Below are positions 12,508 through 23,720 of a DNA stretch of 64,000 bases, in pieces. This stretch comes from Vicugna pacos. Its lineage: Eukaryota; Chordata; Mammalia; Artiodactyla; Camelidae. Under the pieces are notes generated by a model that did not search any database, was not told the origin of the DNA, and saw only the letters and a program-made list of their open reading frames with translations. The translations under genes were made by a program, and so were the position numbers. Every line of letters starts with the position of its first letter. The stretch's first letter is position 1. The stretch lies in NCBI RefSeq assembly GCF_048564905.1, contig NC_132993.1, forward strand, positions 79,267,001 to 79,331,000. The letters run 5' to 3'.

Positions 12508-12944
12508 AGATCCCAGCAGGCACATGATAGGTGGCTTCGTCAGACTTGAGGACACTATTGATTATCAGGTAAAAGGTTACCTTCCCTTTCTTATCTGTCT
12601 CCCAGCGGGAGTGAGGCTCGTCTAGCTTGTAACTATTTGTTGAGCCGTAAAGGATTCGCTTCAGGGGTCCCCTTCTTTCTGTTGATACCAATGCACAATG
12701 GTATTCTCCAGAATCCCAGACAGCTGGCAACTCATGTGCACTGTTCTGTCTAGCCTTTGGGTAGAGGAGAGTTGATCCTGAGAAATTCTTATTTTGGTGT
12801 CTCCATCTGTTAAAAGCATGGAGGGCAACCAGAGGCATTAAAAAGGTTGACTCTGGGTGCAAAAACAATGAAAAGTCAAGAAAGGAGACAAGTCAAGCTA
12901 CAAACCCAAACCAAAGAGGTGAGGAAAATCCACGTGGTTGGCAT
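12508..12944 (-). pseudogene. TRG variable pseudogene with frameshifts
   Basis: This V gene has both exons recognisable. The leader exon (12902-12944, 43 bp) encodes MPTTWIFLTSLVWV and ends at an odd donor 'gtagct' instead of gtgagt. The V exon runs 12806-12508 after an acceptor 'cttttaacag'. It starts in frame with a framework including HMSCQLSG (first Cys) and ENTIVHWYQQKEG (core Trp). It then loses the frame within FR2, continues in another frame through YLIINSVLKSDEATY, and shifts back at the second cysteine region, where 'tgtgcctgctgggat' (CACWD) is still readable in the original frame. So there are at least two single-base length changes. The degenerate RSS has heptamer CGCAGTG. It is the V closest to the J segments. 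It may be transcribed but cannot encode a normal chain. Confidence 0.82.
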
Positions 12945-14214
12945 TGCCCAGTGACTGGTAAGAATGAGGAGTGAATCAGGACAGGACAGGAGATGGAGTG
13001 GGCCCGTCCCCAGTGGAGGCAGGGGTGGGGGAGGAAGGTTCCCTTTAGAACCAATGAAAGTCTTTCTCAGTAAGCCCTGTTGTGGGGTTATTTTGATCAT
13101 GTTCCTGGTATAGAGAAGCTTTCAGGTGCCCGACAGCATCATCGAAAACACTTTTGTTATAATGACATAATATTAGCATCACTTTGGGAGCCAGGCTCCC
13201 CCGTGTTTCCTTTACATGTTGCTTCAGATACTCTTATCCTTAAGGTCATGTTCACTCCCGGAGTTACAGATTTTCCACCGTATCTTGTGAGAGTGTGAGT
13301 AGCTCTGTATGGCTATCGTGAGAGTTAGAAGAAAAGTATTATTACTGTAGACAGTAACAAATGAGACAAATAATCCCGCTTAGAACCTTACACAGAACCT
13401 TGTGCAGAAGTTTGCATGTTATATAGACCATTAGTTTGCAGAAAGTTCACAAGGTTGGGTAACCATTAACAATGACCTTAGTTACTGCTGAGGACACCGT
13501 CATGCTATTTTATGACATTTCTCCATTCTGCTGTGAACGAAGAAAGGGGTTGGAGGAAACAGATTCCCCTTGGTTCGTTACCCTCCCACCTCTCCCTATT
13601 CACAATTCTTAGTTTTTCAGCCTTCGAGCTATGCTTGACTGTTGTTTGGAGGACAATGTATGATGTGATTTTTAAAGAGGGCCTGAGTTCATCCCTGTTT
13701 TAGCTGGGATGGCTCAGTGAAGTGGTTTAGTCACAGCGGGAAAGGACACTGTGATTTGCTGAACGCTGTGCTGAAACTTTCACGTGGGAACCTCATTCAG
13801 TCCTCGGCAGCCTATGTCGCGGTTAGCATCCTGCCCCATTTAAAATTGGGAAAAAGGAATAAAACGATTCTATAACGCCTCTGGATCGTGCTGTCAGAGG
13901 GGCTGAGCAGGAATTTGAAACCCAGGCGTATGTCACTAGAAAGGCCTTGTATCTTCCATCACTCATTCTTTCTTTTTTTCTTTCCAAGCCAACCCATCAC
14001 ACTGAGCACTGGACTAGGGCCTCCTTCCCAGGAGGCTTCCAGCGATGGTGAAGCAGAGACTGTCTGGGGCACTTACAAAAGGCAGCCCACGGCCCAGCGG
14101 TGGGAGTGGACAATAAAGGTAAGTGAGTACCTGAAAGAAGCCTCTACAGATGGGGCCCTTGGGCTACACTGCTCAGGGCACACAGGCAGGAGAAGAGCCC
14201 CCTACAGGAGGCAG

Positions 14215-14257
<43 letters not shown>

Positions 14258-14274
14258 GCGCGATGGCGTGGGAG
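12945..14274 (-). other. Spacer between V genes, with a TG microsatellite
   Basis: Non-coding. A MIR-like minus-strand remnant is visible at about 13780-13920 ('cccatttaaaattggg', 'gaatttgaaacccagg'). A (TG)n tract fills 14218-14255 and is described separately. Confidence 0.5.
14218..14255. repeat. (TG)n microsatellite next to a V recombination signal
   Basis: About 19 uninterrupted TG units (plus strand). The tract ends only about 20 bases from the nonamer of the adjacent 23-RSS, on the side away from the V gene. Alternating purine-pyrimidine DNA of this length can adopt a left-handed form and varies in length between individuals. Confidence 0.95.
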
Positions 14275-14313
14275 GGTTTTTGTGCGATGACAGTGGCGCC
14301 CTGCCGCACGGTG
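14275..14313 (-). promoter_or_regulatory. 23-RSS of the CACW-type V gene
   Basis: Heptamer CACCGTG (14307-14313; 6 of 7), exactly 23 bases of spacer, and a perfect nonamer ACAAAAACC (14275-14283). It fits the 12-RSS of the J segments downstream. Confidence 0.92.
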
Positions 14314-14933
14314 TGTCCCAGCAGGCGCAGTAGAACAGCCCCGCGTCCTCCTCGGTAACCTGGTGTATCCTGAGGCTCATCAACGAATCCCTCTGCCGTT
14401 TCCTTGCTTCATATCTTTCCTCACTGACCCCTTGTTCGTGGACAATATTTTCATTTGAGGAAATAAACAGGATTCGTTTCAGAGGCTCACCTGGCTTCTG
14501 CCGGTACCAGTGTATGTACGCGTTCTTTTTTAACCTGTCTGTTTTTATTCGGCATTCAAGAAATGCTGTGTTTCCTCTTCTCTTGGTAATGGATGTCGTG
14601 AGTGGTGTTACTAGAATGTCTCCACTTGTGTCTGAAAGAAAAACGGGAGGAGAAATTAGCAAAATTTTGATGTTCGTCAAAGGAGTATAATTTGTTCTCT
14701 ACTCATGAAAAGCAGGGGGACCGAGGTTTACATTTTCTTCCTGAATAATTCAAGGTAACGGTGGAATTTATCAGCTTAGTTTGAATCATCCTGTGGCTAC
14801 GGTCCATCTGAAAGGGGTTATGTGACTGGCCATGATCTATCGCCTCCCTTGGAAAGAATGAAACACCCCTTGGGTAAAGCCACTCACATGTCCAGAGGGA
14901 GGCCACCACAAAGACCTGGGGCAGGAGCAGCAT
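14314..14933 (-). CDS. TRGV: TRG variable gene, intact, CACW-type
   Basis: This gene encodes the germline V domain of a TCR gamma chain. Leader exon 14888-14933 (46 bp) gives MLLLPQVFVVASLWT, a hydrophobic signal peptide, with donor gtgagtg. V exon 14314-14631 (318 bp) follows an acceptor 'tttctttcag'. The domain keeps the first Cys (AFLECRIK), the core Trp (AYIHWYRQKPGEPLKRILFI), the FR3 pattern (MSLRIHQVTEEDAGLFYC) and the second Cys followed by ACWD. Splicing is in frame (codon T+AC), there are no stops, and the RSS is excellent, so the gene looks functional. The CACW CDR3 start is of the kind seen in ruminant gamma V genes rather than human V9 or V11. The subgroup number is not assigned because it needs an alignment. 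Confidence 0.93.
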
Positions 14934-15964
14934 GCCGCCAGCTCTTGCTGGGAGAGGTGATTGAATAACAGAATGATTGCAGAGCACACCTGAGGGCTGG
15001 GTTAGTAAGAGGAAGTGGTGCTCTGAACACACGCCCGCAGACTGCGAAAACCGCTAGACGAAGACACATAGACTTTGTCTAGGGAAAGGGGTTCATGTTA
15101 TTTCTCAGAACGTCCTGCAGAAATAGGCCTGTTAATTCATCAGCAGAGCTCTCTCGTTACTGTGTGATTTTTTCACGAACCAATGATGTTAGGGCAAAGA
15201 GGCCATTTTCTTGTTAAAGGGCCGGAGTCCTTTATTGATCTAACAGAGGGGGATGGAGTGGGAGAAAGCGGGGTGTGAGACAAGCATAGAGTCCACACCT
15301 GACAGGCTTCATGGGTACCTTCCAGTCTAGCATCATTGATCCTCACTACACATCATTAGGCAAATGCAGACATAGGCTAAAGGGAGAGATTACTTATGTT
15401 TGACTCTATTCTGTAGACAACCCAACTAAAGAAGACAGTTCAGATTCTCTTAGTTTTGAATGTTACCATTATATGGGAACCTCAGAGATGCTAGGCCCTT
15501 AGAACGCCTGAACATACCTTAAAAATAAAACTCATTGTTATTTCCCTTTTATAAAATGAATGTGTACTTAGTATGGTTCATAAAGAAACACAAACAGAAG
15601 AGAGGATCATTCCTTTTTGTCCCATCACACAGAGATGACTACTTGTTAATAGTTGCTGCCTTCTCTTAAGATTGATTAATGTTCCTTTTTAAAATTTGTC
15701 TCGCAGAGTTAGAATGATATCATATGTTCCACGGTATGCTCTGTCTTTATTACTTAATATGATACCGTGGACATTCTTCTACTCTGTGAACCCTTCCTTG
15801 CAGCCTTCTAACTCTTACAAGACCCCCTGGTTCACCACCACCTTGACTACTGGCTCACTTAGGGTGCCACAGATTCCATTCTGCGTATCCGGCCAGTCCA
15901 CAAAACGTGAGAGCAGGACAGAAAGTTCATTACTTCATTCATCGATTCATTTACAATGCTGTGT

Positions 15965-16250
15965 TAATTTCTGATATACAGCATAGTAGTCTCTCTCTAT
16001 ATATATACATATTCCTTTTCATACTCTTTTTTATTATAGGCCATTACAAGGTATTGAATATAGTTCCCTGTGCTGTACAGTATAAACTTGTTGTTTATCT
16101 ATTTTATATATAGTAGTTAGCATCTGCACATCTCAAACTCTCATCCCCTTTTCCCCCTGGTAATCATAAGTCTTTTTCTATGTCTGTGAGTCTGTCTTTC
16201 CTTTGTAAATAAGTTCATCTGTGTCCTTTTTTTTCCTTCAGATTCATCAC
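15965..16250 (-). repeat. LINE-1 3'-end fragment
   Basis: The plus strand reads as the reverse complement of an L1 3' UTR: 'ctgatatacagcatag', 'tatagttccctgtgctgtac', 'tttccccctggtaatcataag', 'tatgtctgtgagtctgt'. The same words recur at 33838 and 51648, marking one camelid L1 family. It is 5'-truncated and non-coding. Confidence 0.85.
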
Positions 16251-16779
16251 TCAGTTTTTAAACCCCTATTATGGTCCCATTGCTCTCTGAGGAGCTGGCT
16301 ACAAATACCCTTTACCGTCGGCCTTCTCTTTCACATTTCATTTCCTTACCGCCCTGCCCATCTGCCTGCATCTCCCAAATAAACTGCTTATACTCAAATC
16401 TCAAGCCGTAGATTCTGGAGAACCCAAAATAAGGTAAGTTGGTTTTGATGGAAGAAATTTTCACATATCGAGGGGAGGATGTCCTGAAGTAAAATATTAA
16501 TTCTTGAAATAATGATTTTTATTATTTCAAAACATAAGAAAATAATATTATTGGTTTTGTTTGATTTTTGCTATTATTTCTCTATTGTTTTATATTTTAT
16601 TATTGGTTTATATTTTGAACATCAAATCAGCCGTGGGATTCCTATTCTAGGAAGACCACACTTAAATGCAGACTCAGTGTGGAAGAGTAATCTGTTATTT
16701 CAGTCATCATCTTATGAAGGAGAGTTTGTTTTCTCTTCATTAGGAACCACAGATTAGATGCCGTTTCTATTGCCTGCAT

Positions 16780-16990
16780 TTCAGAGGCAGGTCAGCATCG
16801 CGGTTACAAACACAGGCACTGAAGCCAGAAACCAGCCTTCCCCCCAACCCCCGTTCGGTAACTGCGACCACAGAGTAAATCCATCTCCATGACCTTATGT
16901 CCTCATCTATAAAATGTGAGTCGTGAGAGCACCAATGTCAACGGATTGTCCATGAGACAAATGTGAGAAAAATTATACCTCCTGGGTCTG
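16780..16990 (+). repeat. MIR SINE remnant
   Basis: 'acaaacacaggcactgaagcc', 'ccttatgtcctcatctataaaatgtgag' and 'ggaacagtgcctgagaa' follow the order of an ancient mammalian MIR in plus orientation, heavily diverged. Confidence 0.6.
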
Positions 16991-17390
16991 GAACAGTGCC
17001 TGAGAAACAGCTGCAGCTCTGGATCCATGGCCGCTGTGACCAGGCTCAGGGCAGTATCCCAGGGAAAAGGATCCTGGCAGGAGACTCCACCTTGCTGTGT
17101 GATGACCGAATGCCCTGGGGGTGTGGGGGTGGGGGTGATCTGAGGCCTGTGGCAGAAGGAGTGTGCTGGTGGGCCTGTTACACCAGCCTTCAGTGACCAG
17201 TGAACAAGAACCCTGTCCTGGAAGACAGACGAAAGCTCCCCCCCATTCACCTCATTCATCCCATTCACCCCAATACGTGGGGAATCACCCAACTCAACTT
17301 CTTTAGATGGCCTGACAGAGTTGAAGAACCATGGGATTTGGGGGTTTAAAAAGTCATTTTATCTCGCGAAGCCTCAAACTCTTAATATTT

Positions 17391-17514
17391 GGGGTGGAGG
17401 TTAATTTGGTTCATTTATTTGTTTGTTTGTTTATTTTTAGAAGAGGTACTGGGGATTGAACCCAGGACCTCATGCCTGCTAAGCATGTGCTCTACCCCTG
17501 AGCTCTACCCTCCC
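17391..17514 (-). repeat. Camelid Vic-1-like SINE with target-site duplication
   Basis: Reverse orientation: the plus strand shows 'gaggtactggggattgaaccc' followed by 'gcatgtgctctaccc' and 'agctctaccctcccc', the complement of a tRNA-like head with A and B boxes. It is flanked by an 18-base direct repeat, CTCAAACTCTTAATATTT (17373-17390) and CTCAAATTCTTAGTATTT (17515-17532), with two mismatches. This indicates a moderately old retroposition. Confidence 0.92.
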
Positions 17515-17786
17515 CTCAAATTCTTAGTATTTAAGTAGAAAGAAATGATCGTTACACTGCAACAGCGCTGTGATGGTATCTAAGGTATAACGTCACCAGC
17601 ATGTTTCCTGACACTTGGTGGTTTCCTCTTTGAGCCGTATAACTTACAGGTAATTTCTGGATAGTTAAAAAAAAAAAAAAAAGGACACGCCTCGATTTCT
17701 CTAGTGGGGGGTCCAGGCTGGGCTCCCAGCTGCGCAGCCTCTGTGGCTGTGTGTACTCAGGATGTGGGTGAGCCCAGCCTGGAGAT

Positions 17787-17824
17787 GGTTCTTGAACGTG
17801 TTATCTGAGAAACTTCACACTGTG
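17787..17824 (-). promoter_or_regulatory. 23-type RSS of the TRGV11-like gene at 18 kb
   Basis: Perfect heptamer CACAGTG (17818-17824). The best nonamer, TCAAGAACC (17787-17795; 7 of 9), leaves a 22-base spacer; shifting by one gives a 23-base spacer and a poorer nonamer. Either spacing is tolerated by V(D)J recombinase. Confidence 0.82.
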
Positions 17825-18293
17825 GCCAGAAATCCAGAGGGCACAGTAATATGTAGCCTCATCTTCTTTCTTTAAGAAACTGATTTTCAAGGTGGAAGTG
17901 GAAGTGGAAGCATATTTTCTTGCCTCAAGTTTGTTTTTCTTCCCTCCTAAGTCGCCTAGAGCAGATGCTGTCGAGATGTACATTAGCTGTTTCAGGCCCT
18001 GATCTGGTTTCTGCTGGTACCAGTGTATGTAATCATTGTCAAAGCTGTCAGAGGTCACCTTACAAGATAGGAGTACACTCTTATCTCTTACTCCAGTAAC
18101 TGATACTTCAGGTTGCTCCAACTGTGGCAGCATAAGGCCAGCTGCAAGCAAAGAAGAGAAATTCCCATGAATGAACGACATGAAAGAGGCAACAAAAAAA
18201 GACCCTCTTCAGTCTCTCCTGACGACTGAAATGATCGGGGGGCAACTCACAAGCCCAGAAGAAGGAGAAAATGGCCACTTCCAGGAGTGTCAT
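17825..18293 (-). CDS. TRGV: TRG variable gene, intact, TRGV11-like
   Basis: Leader exon 18251-18293 (43 bp) encodes MTLLEVAIFSFFWA and ends at donor gtgagtt. V exon 17825-18141 (317 bp) follows 'tttgcttgcag'. The joined codon is T+CT (Ser). The V domain starts LPQLEQPEVSV and has the first Cys (LLSCKV), Trp (DYIHWYQQKPDQGLKQL), the FR3 KKNKLEARK and the ending [13 protein letters not shown]. The order QLEQPE…HWY-QKP-QGL…EA-K…EDEA-YYC resembles human TRGV11, a gene that is not functional in human. Here the frame is open and the heptamer perfect, so this copy looks usable. It belongs to a tandem family with the genes at 19910-20366 and 23254-23720 (similar 43-bp leaders). Confidence 0.92.
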
Positions 18294-19909
18294 CCCGTCA
18301 CCAGAACGACGCCAGGGAGGAGGTAAGAAAGCGAGGGCTCTGCTCTGGTGGCAGGAGGTCTCAGGCCAGTGGCAGTAGCGCGAGGCTGGATCTGATGTCT
18401 CAGAAGAAGCGGTGGATGGGTGGGGTGGTTCTCCGGGGTTCTGTATGATCTGCTACAGATAAGAGCAGTTCTGGTTTCATGGGTGCAGGGCAGATGGGGT
18501 AAGAGGGCTCACAGTCTGGAAGGAAAACCCCGAGATGAACGTGTACAGCTGGGGGTGGGGCGGGGACAGTTCTCCTGTCCACTCAGCCAGTCCCCCTGCA
18601 ATTCCAGCCTGTAGTAGCATTGCCGCAGAAATACGAAGACAGCCCTGCTGTGTCGGCCCCTATGTCTGTCTTTCTATAACTTGCCGTTGACCCAGGACTT
18701 GGGTATGAAACTTAACTTTTATTTTTCTGTTAACCCTACAAAAAAAAAATCAGACATTAAAATACCTCCTCAACTTTATATAATAATATGCACAAGAACT
18801 GGATAATTTTTTGAATTAATTGAGATGTCACGGTGCAGATTACAACTCAGAGAAATCAGACTTAATTTCTAATCTCAGTGCCTTCAAGAGGGGACTGGAA
18901 TGCAATGGCTGATGGCTGTAAGAGACAGAGCAATCTGGGGAAGTCAGCCTTTACTCAGCCTGGCTCTGCGCACGGTCTCATGAACATTATGTCACCTGCA
19001 GGCATATTTTAAAAGCAATGTTATGTTTAATAAGTAATGATAACATTTAAAATGAATATGACATCCACGGAGGACTTGCTATTTGTCAAGCACGGTTCTA
19101 AATGTTCTCTTGTGTTACTTTATTTAATCCCCTTCATTGTCCAGGGAGGTAGCCATTACGATAATCTCCAGTTGACAGATGGGGATAGAGGCAAACAGAA
19201 GGGACTCTTTCAAAGACAAGGAGCTGGTAAATGTGAAAACGCAAATCAATGAGGGTTGTTTATTACAGAAAATGGGTAAAATAAGGTATAAAAAAGGACA
19301 AAAAAAAGGCACGTATCATTTACATTTGCTTTGAATTTTTCTCTGCATACATATGAATAAAAATGGGATTGCTTAGTATTATAGATAGAAATACATATTT
19401 TAAGTGGGATTTGCATAGTTGGCTTTTTTCCCTTCTCTTGGTTAACTTATCATTGAGAGAAGTATTGTTTTAAATAATCCACATAAATACATTTTTAATG
19501 ACTGCCGATACTAAACACCTTCCAGTTACCACTTACCCCTATCTGACATGGGCTGAATTATCTAAGCTTCTTATGCCTAACTTTGCACAGTTTCACCTTG
19601 CTACAGATGTATCTTTTAGACGTATTAAGAAGCTTTCAAGTTGCATGAAGAAAATGCATGAAATGCTCAGATATTAGTAACTGGCACATCCTGAGTCTTT
19701 AATGATGTTATGAAATCTTATTATTACTCTTACTATTATATTTTATTATTACTCTTATTATTAGAACTCAGTATTACTGTTATTATCAAATAAGAGAAAA
19801 TTACTTTGTTAGATTTTTTTTTAACAATAAAACCAGAATAGCTCACTTAGGGAAATATGTAAACTGAAAGTATTAAATTACACAGTAGAAATAAAACCAC
19901 CAGCTGGGA
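18294..19909 (-). other. Spacer between V genes
   Basis: Intergenic. It contains the MIR at 19050-19235 that recurs beside each member of this V family, and AT-rich DNA (19680-19800) with ATTATT runs. No gene was seen. Confidence 0.5.
19050..19235 (-). repeat. MIR SINE remnant, part of the V duplication unit
   Basis: 'aagcacggttctaaatgttctc', 'ttatttaatccccttcattg' and 'tccagttgacagatgggga' follow a reverse-oriented MIR. Related copies stand at about 20500-20650 and 24110-24280, each upstream of the next V leader on the minus strand. Confidence 0.6.
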
Positions 19910-20366
19910 CCCACCAGCACAGCAGTCAATGGTCACAACTTTTTCTGTGAAGTTTATGGTAAGGATTGAATGAGGTGTTTGAAAACTTTCCATGCCTCAA
20001 ATTTGTTGTTTTTCTCTCCTGACTGAACCAGAACTGGGGGTTTTATGGAGATGACAAACATCGGAGTTGCCACAATTTCATTTGGTTTCTGCAGGTACCA
20101 GTGTATGACGGTATTTTCATAGTCTTCTTCCTACAAGATATGTGAGCACTTTTCCTGTTGCTCTGGAAAATGACATTTTAGGCTGCTCCAGTTTTAACTG
20201 CCCACGTCCAACTGCAAAAGAAAAAAAAGGGGATATTCTCTTGAACATCTGACATAGAAAGAGGGAACAATAAAGAATGTCTTTCATCTCCTATCTGTGT
20301 TGAATAATAGAGGAGACACTCACAAACCCAGAGGCAGAAATATATGAATATTCCCATCAGTGACAT
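19910..20366 (-). pseudogene. TRG variable pseudogene, TRGV11-like
   Basis: Leader exon 20324-20366 (43 bp; MSLMGIFIYFCLWV) with a good donor gtgagtg, and V exon from 20211 after 'tcttttgcag'. The start is alignable with the intact gene at 23254-23720 (ttggac-tgggnnn-taaa-tggagcag) but a base is missing, putting the reading frame out early. Further length changes follow in FR1 and FR2, so the first Cys is lost; 'atacactggtacctgcagaaacca' still marks FR2 (IHWYLQKP) and 'tgctgtgctggtggg' the second-Cys end near 19910. No usable heptamer follows (CCCAGCT in its place). It is a decayed member of the local tandem family. Confidence 0.85.
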
Positions 20367-20499
20367 TCTCCTGTCTGCCAGACCATGTCGCCAAGAAGAA
20401 GGCAGGAAAATGAGGACCCCCTGGTCCTTGGGGGACCCAAGTGTAGTGTGACTTGGTGGGAGAGGAGGAAGCAGTGGGTCAGGTGCTTCTACTGCAAAT

Positions 20500-20650
20500 C
20501 AATGGAGGACTCGCTAGCCCTATTCTAAATATATTTTTTTAATTATTTCATTTATACTCAATCTTGAGAGTTAATATTATTATTATTTTTCTTTAACAGA
20601 TGAGAACAGTGCGGATAAGTCACAAAACTGGTAACTGTGGGAGCCTGGAT
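20500..20650 (-). repeat. MIR SINE remnant, part of the V duplication unit
   Basis: 'gaggactcgctagccctattctaaat', 'tttaacagatgagaacagtgcg' and 'cacaaaactggtaactgtgg' match a reverse MIR and align with the copy at 19050-19235 ('ggaggacttgct … ttctaaat'). Confidence 0.55.
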
Positions 20651-22299
20651 AACTCACAGATGCTCCTGGAAGAAAATCACAGTAAATAGGTTGTAAAATG
20701 ATGAAAATAATAGCCATTGTCATTTACCTTTAAGCGTCTTCTCCACACATTTATACATAGTAATACGTTTGCTTGGATCATTACCCATATGTTTTAAATT
20801 TAAATGGGCTTTGCACATACAGTTTCATATTCTGTTCTTTTAGTTACCTTTATATTTTGAAATTTTAGGTCCTTAAAAATTTTACGTGAATGTCATTATT
20901 AATGACCTATGAAAATAATTACCCTTCTGTTCTACTTAGTTATCTCTTCTGATGTCAGTTAAGTTGTTTAATCTCTTGGCGTCTCAGTTTCTACATCTAT
21001 AATTGCCTCAATAAATATCTTTCAGAGACTTAAGAAAGTTACATTATCACACTAAAAGTGATCATGTCTATAAAGTAAATAATGGTGCCTAAGACATAAT
21101 AAGTCACTTATGGTGTTTTCTAGTTGTATTTTTAACATTATTGAAAGACAAAAGAAAACTGCCTTGTTAAATAGGACTTTAATTGTAAAAATTCTTTAGT
21201 CCCTTTTCTGAAAATGTACAAATTCATTAATAATATAAAAAAAATCTACTCCATCAGGAAAAAAAAAACTACCGTAAAACTCCAATATTACCTGCATTTT
21301 GTTTCTTCCACTGATGTAGATATTTATGAATTTGAGATTTAATGTATATTCATTTGTCCTTTATGTGATTTTGGGGGGCATGTGAATGTAAACATTTTCA
21401 TTTGTATTAATAAATCTTCAAAATGCCGTTTTAAATGGCTTTGTAATATTCTGTCATTTGAAAGCAACATAAATTATCTGCCTCTTTCCCTTGGTTCATC
21501 GTTGAATTGATTACTGTTTTTTCTAGGGCTGACTTTGAAAAGCGGATACAACTTTTATCCCGTGAGATCTGTTTCTCTAAAGATACTATCTCGCTAAGCT
21601 ACACTGACTGCTCTTATGTACATTATGTGAGAAAATATGTACAAAGAACATAGCAAAGATATTTTGAGAAGCTTAACCTACACTTTTCAGGCTTTTCTTC
21701 TGAAAAGGGCTCATCTCCTCACGTTTGGTGTTTTCCATTCAGTTTCTGGTCTCTTTGCTCGCATTAAAAATATAGGGGACCAGGACTGTTCTCCTGAGTT
21801 GCCCCCCCCCACCCCCAAACTAAGAAACTGCAATGGTCATAAACAGTGTAGGTCAGGATATAAATTTAAAAAAAAATATGAGCCCACCAGATGTGGGAGA
21901 AGAAGGTCTGGAGGACTGTATGTCTAATTCCGTCTCCTGTGTCTGCCTGCTCTGCAAATCCTCCTTTTTCCCTTCCAGTACATCTCAAAATTGAAAATCA
22001 GACTATGGATGCTTGAACTAGCGGCTAGAAAGAGTGAATATGTTAATATTTTATGGGGAATTTTTAAATAAGGTGAACAGTATGCATTCCTACCAGTATT
22101 CCTACCAGAAGCCCACTGCAGATACTATCAGAAATAGAAAATAAGGCTCTTTTATTGTTTGATATTGAAAAGCCAACTGATAATTTATTGGCATTTTACT
22201 TATTCTGTGGAGACACCTCCTCACGCAAATTGTGGGTTAATAATTTGCGTCAGTTTTCTGTGGTGGTTCATTCTGTCTCTGTGGGGATGGGAACAATGT

Positions 22300-22460
22300 G
22301 TTGATCCCTGCAAGTAAGAAGCAGTTTTGTGTAACAGACAAGGGGAGCCAGATCTTCTGGGTCTCAACATCACTCTGCCGACTGGCCGTGTACCAGATGT
22401 GTGATTTGAGCAAGTGACTGTACCGCCCTGTGCTTTATTTGCCCCATGAGTCAAATATGT
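22300..22460 (+). repeat. MIR SINE remnant
   Basis: 'gtgtgatttgagcaagtgactgtaccgccctgtgctttatttgcccca' is the conserved core of MIR (…gtgaccttgggcaagtcactt…), plus orientation. Confidence 0.65.
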
Positions 22461-23214
22461 TTCAAGATAACAGAAAGACCTTATAGGTAGTATGGTTTAG
22501 AGGGGCTAATATATGCAAAGCGCTGAGAACACTGATAGAGAACTCACACATGCGTGTGCGCGTACAAACACACACACATGACATTCGCTCTTCTGGTCTT
22601 GGCTGGTCCTCTCTCTTCTTTTACAGGCAGAATCAGAGTTGCCCAATATGGCGGGCTCATCTAACCCAGAGTTTTATCCTGATGACATCGCGCTGGTACA
22701 ATCATTTTTCCCACACCTCCCAACAAAAGGGGCAATTTACCCCAGATATCCTACTGTTCACTTAGAGAGTTGCAGTTCTTAAACTTTTCGGTGGGGTCTC
22801 ACAGTTCAGTTCAAAAACTATGGACTTCTTGTCTTTGGCTTGTCATTCACTTTAAGTCCTCTAAGATTGCATTTCTGTGGCTGTACAATGGACCAATCAT
22901 AGTTATACCACAGAGCTGTTGTCTTGAGTAAATGGGATCATAATGGAACATGGTGATGCGCTCTCTCAACCTGAAGCATGCCCACTTAGAGAACTCTCTG
23001 TGGCACAGCCGTAGTGCCCTCAGTCCCCAGACAAGATTTTAATTCATGGGGATAATAAAGCACACCTCCTGGGGTCAGCTGGAAAGTCATGTACAAGCAT
23101 GATGCAGGATGAGCTCCTGGAAAGCTCAGGAAACATTGCAGAGGAGGTGAGGCTGCGGCTGGGAGCCCAGGTTGGGGGCTGGGAAGGATGTGGGTGGGTG
23201 CAGACCCAGGGAGG

Positions 23215-23253
23215 GGATCTTGTGTGGGGTGTCTTGACAGTTCTAGTACTGTG
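23215..23253 (-). promoter_or_regulatory. 23-RSS of the TRGV11-like gene at 23.5 kb
   Basis: Heptamer CACAGTA (23247-23253; 6 of 7), exactly 23 bases, nonamer ACAAGATCC (23215-23223; 7 of 9). Confidence 0.88.
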
Positions 23254-23720
23254 AGTACCAGCCAGCACAGTAGTAAATGCCCGCATCTTCTTTTTCTATG
23301 AAATTTACAGTAAGGGTTGAAGTAAGCTTTTGAGAATTCTTTCTTGCCTCAACTTTGTTGTTTTTCCCATCAATTAGATTTCGAGCTGTGGTTGTTGTTG
23401 AGATCACAAAAATCAGATGCTCCAAAGCCTGATTCCGTCTCTGCCGGTACCAGTAAACGGTTTCTGATTCAAAATCTCTGCTCTCTATCTTGCAGTTGAT
23501 CTCAATACTTTTCCTTACTTCAGTGGAAACGGATACCTGGGACTGCTCCACTTTAGATAACCCAAGTCCAACTGTGAATAAAAGGAGAGAATTTCCAGTG
23601 AGCTTTGGATAATATAAGAAACATCAAAGAATTTCTCTGCTCACTTGTGTAAAAGAAATGGTCAGGGAGTGACTCACGAGCCCAGAAGGAGAAGAAGGTG
23701 AATGCTTCCAGCAGTGACAT
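23254..23720 (-). CDS. TRGV: TRG variable gene, intact, TRGV11-like
   Basis: Leader exon 23678-23720 (43 bp) encodes MSLLEAFTFFSFWA with donor gtgagtc. V exon 23254-23571 (318 bp) follows 'ttttattcacag', joined by codon C+TT. The V domain begins LGLGLSKVEQSQVSVS and carries the first Cys (IEINCKIES), Trp (VYWYRQRRNQALEHLIF), the FR3 NNKVEARKN and the ending EKEDAGIYYCAGWY. No stops occur. FR2 has RRNQAL where its relative at 18 kb has KPDQGL. Layout, leader length and flanking MIR show it arose by tandem duplication with the genes at 17825 and 19910. Probably functional. Confidence 0.93.

Larger units (their letters stand above)
14934..17786 (-). other. Spacer between V genes
   Basis: Intergenic DNA with three recognisable repeats listed separately (L1 at 15965, MIR at 16780, SINE at 17391). 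The rest is unassigned. Open frames in it are short and repeat-derived. Confidence 0.5.
20367..23214 (-). other. Spacer between V genes
   Basis: Intergenic. MIR remnants at about 20500-20650 (minus) and 22300-22460 (plus), AT-rich tracts, and a C/A-rich island at 21800-21820. No gene was recognised. Confidence 0.5.

Noticed and set aside
13888-14358. Plus-strand frame of 156 codons across the TG repeat
   Set aside because: It reads through the microsatellite and is antisense to the TRGV gene at 14314-14933.
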